Shown: one piece after another, positions 13,781 through 14,606 of the stretch | How positions within the stretch are numbered: position 1 is the first letter of the stretch | Layout: each line of letters opens with the position of its first letter | NCBI GenBank assembly: GCA_029936705.1 | Contig: JAPYSD010000034.1 | Coordinates: 1-14,606 of the forward strand | Reading direction: 5' to 3' | Length of the DNA: 14,606 nt | Source: Croceicoccus sp. | GTDB lineage: Bacteria > Pseudomonadota > Alphaproteobacteria > Sphingomonadales > Sphingomonadaceae | Notes under the pieces: model-generated | What the model was told of the DNA's origin: nothing | Database searches by the model: none | The model's input: only the letters and a program-made list of their open reading frames with translations | Position numbers and translations under genes: made by a program

Positions 13781-14200
13781 ATGCCTCGGAACGAAGGGGA
13801 GCGGCTCAGCCGCATGGGGCGCTTCGCGGACATGTTCCGCCGCGACGAATTCGAGTTTTCGGAGGAGAGCGCAGCGACCTTTTCACCGGCAGGTCTGCTG
13901 ATGTTGCCTATGGCCAATCTGTCGCCAGGTGCGACGGCATTTGTACAAACCTGCTATGACGATAATTGGATCAGGCCGGATATTGACTGGCCGAAATGGA
14001 TAGAGGGCGACGAGGCTGAAAGTCTGCTCAGCAACCCGGCCTTGATCGCGAGGTCTTCGATCGATCAGCTCGAGCATATCCTGACTGCGCTTGTTCGCAG
14101 AGACCGGTTTAACGATGGCGCGCTCGATCATGCTTATCGGCAAGGCATACTGACCGCGGCGGTTGTGCGTTGCGCCCAACTGGCGGTCGAGCAGAGCTGA
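13781..14200 (+). CDS. DUF6508-type protein, unknown function
   Basis: The 139-residue protein has the layout of DUF6508 proteins: 'D-D-N-W-I-x-P-D-I-D-W-P-K-W' near the middle (about 59-73), then ILTALVRRDRFNDGALDHAY (about 100-119) and a closing helix GILTAAVVRCAQLA. Family recognition is from memory and the function is unknown. The N-terminal 30 residues are charged and not typical. The ATG is nine bases after AAGGGA, which overlaps the HEPN stop codon, so translation is linked to the HEPN gene. It precedes the parDE promoter by a few bases. The adjacency suggests, but does not prove, a functional link with the HEPN protein, for example as an antitoxin or a partner. Confidence 0.7.
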   Translation: MPRNEGERLSRMGRFADMFRRDEFEFSEESAATFSPAGLLMLPMANLSPGATAFVQTCYDDNWIRPDIDWPKWIEGDEAESLLSNPALIARSSIDQLEHILTALVRRDRFNDGALDHAYRQGILTAAVVRCAQLAVEQS

Positions 14201-14201
14201 A

Positions 14202-14243
14202 GCCAAAGCTCATCTTGCCAAATATTGCCAAACCGCTCATATT
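14202..14243 (+). promoter_or_regulatory. parDE promoter with direct repeats
   Basis: A good promoter is visible: -35 TTGCCA (14215-14220), 17 bases, -10 CATATT (14238-14243). GCCAAA occurs three times as direct repeats (14202-14207, 14217-14222, 14227-14232); the last two are within TTGCCAAA copies ten bases apart, one helical turn. ParD-type antitoxins bind such repeats and repress their own operon. This supports separate transcription of parDE from the preceding genes. Confidence 0.55.
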
Positions 14244-14250
14244 CCGCACT

Positions 14251-14475
14251 ATGGGAACGATGAACATCTCTCTACCCGATCAGCTGCGTGACTGGGTCGA
14301 TGGTCAGGTCCAGGCGCGTGGCTATGGCAATACCAGCGAATATGTCCGCGAGCTGATCCGCAGGGACCGCGAACGCGAACGGCTGCGCGGGTTACTGCTC
14401 GATGGTGCGCAGTCACCGGTTGGGCCGGTCGCGGACGAAGCTTTCTTCGACGATTTGCGCGTCCGCGCATCCTGA
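14251..14475 (+). CDS. parD: ParD-type antitoxin (ribbon-helix-helix)
   Basis: The 74-residue protein opens with GTMNISLPDQLRDWVDGQV, a ribbon-helix-helix strand and helix, followed by GYGNTSEYVRELIRRD, the typical ParD/CopG second helix that reads DNA. The remaining residues (GPVADEAFFDDLRVRA) are an acidic, flexible tail that wraps around and neutralises ParE. The length matches the family. ATG 14251 starts seven bases after the -10 box, so the transcript is probably nearly leaderless; a second in-frame ATG at 14260 (with GGGA before it) is an alternative. A longer frame from 14170 would overlap the DUF6508 gene and is not supported. The stop is three bases before the toxin start. Confidence 0.88.
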   Translation: MGTMNISLPDQLRDWVDGQVQARGYGNTSEYVRELIRRDRERERLRGLLLDGAQSPVGPVADEAFFDDLRVRAS

Positions 14476-14478
14476 CAA

Positions 14479-14606
14479 ATGGCGACGCGTCGTGTCGTCC
14501 TGCGCGAAGCGGCGCGCGGCGATCTGGAACAGGCAACGGACTGGCTGATGAGTGAATCAGGGCGCGATACAGCGGTCGCTTTCATCGATGCTGTGCAGGA
14601 CGCGAT
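14479..14606 (+). CDS. parE: ParE-type toxin, N-terminal part (3' end outside window)
   Basis: The frame starts at ATG 14479, three bases after the parD stop, and runs off the window end with 42 visible residues. The beginning RRVVLREAARGDLEQATDWL, then FIDAVQDA, matches the first strand and helices of ParE/RelE-fold toxins ('L-x-x-x-A-x-x-D-L-x-x-x-x-x-W-L'). ParE toxins poison DNA gyrase, while RelE relatives cut mRNA; the missing C-terminal half is needed to tell them apart, although the ParD partner favours ParE. Confidence 0.82.
   Translation, partial: MATRRVVLREAARGDLEQATDWLMSESGRDTAVAFIDAVQDA

Overview
The window most likely comes from an alphaproteobacterium, probably a sphingomonad (Sphingomonadales). 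This is inferred from the GC-rich coding sequence, a large autotransporter next to a TonB-dependent receptor, a tandem PilZ protein, a small protein resembling sphingomonad DUF6961 proteins, and a LexA box of the alphaproteobacterial type (GAAC-N7-GAAC). No database search was possible, so family names rest on motif recognition.

Left part (1-3794, + strand): the last 156 codons of a TonB-dependent receptor, a possible intrinsic terminator, then a 1076-residue autotransporter with a signal peptide, two acidic calcium-binding-type inserts in the passenger and a C-terminal beta-barrel ending in Trp.

Middle part (3795-7972): a gene-poor stretch of visibly lower GC content that looks accessory. 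It holds small genes, several missed by a simple ATG/length filter: a 60-aa and a 41-aa protein each with one membrane segment, a DUF6961-like 59-aa protein, and a 30-aa hydrophobic peptide with an excellent Shine-Dalgarno and a perfect LexA-type box upstream. On the minus strand lie a 67-aa helical protein and a tandem PilZ protein. At 7390-7487 four copies of an 8-10 bp motif (TACCCTGC / GCAGGGTA) alternate in orientation at 28-29 bp steps. They sit directly before a decayed gene resembling the start of a nucleotidyltransferase-fold protein.

Right part (7973-14606): sbcD and sbcC (minus strand, one-base overlap) encode the Mre11/Rad50-like nuclease that cuts DNA hairpins and ends. Divergent from them, on the + strand, is a compact run: a HEPN-domain protein with an R-x4-H motif, a DUF6508 protein, and a parDE-type toxin-antitoxin pair whose toxin gene runs off the window end.

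The two most interesting signals are the LexA-box/30-aa membrane peptide unit (5277-5442), which resembles SOS-induced TisB-type peptides in layout, and the alternating four-site array with the gene remnant behind it (7390-7872).
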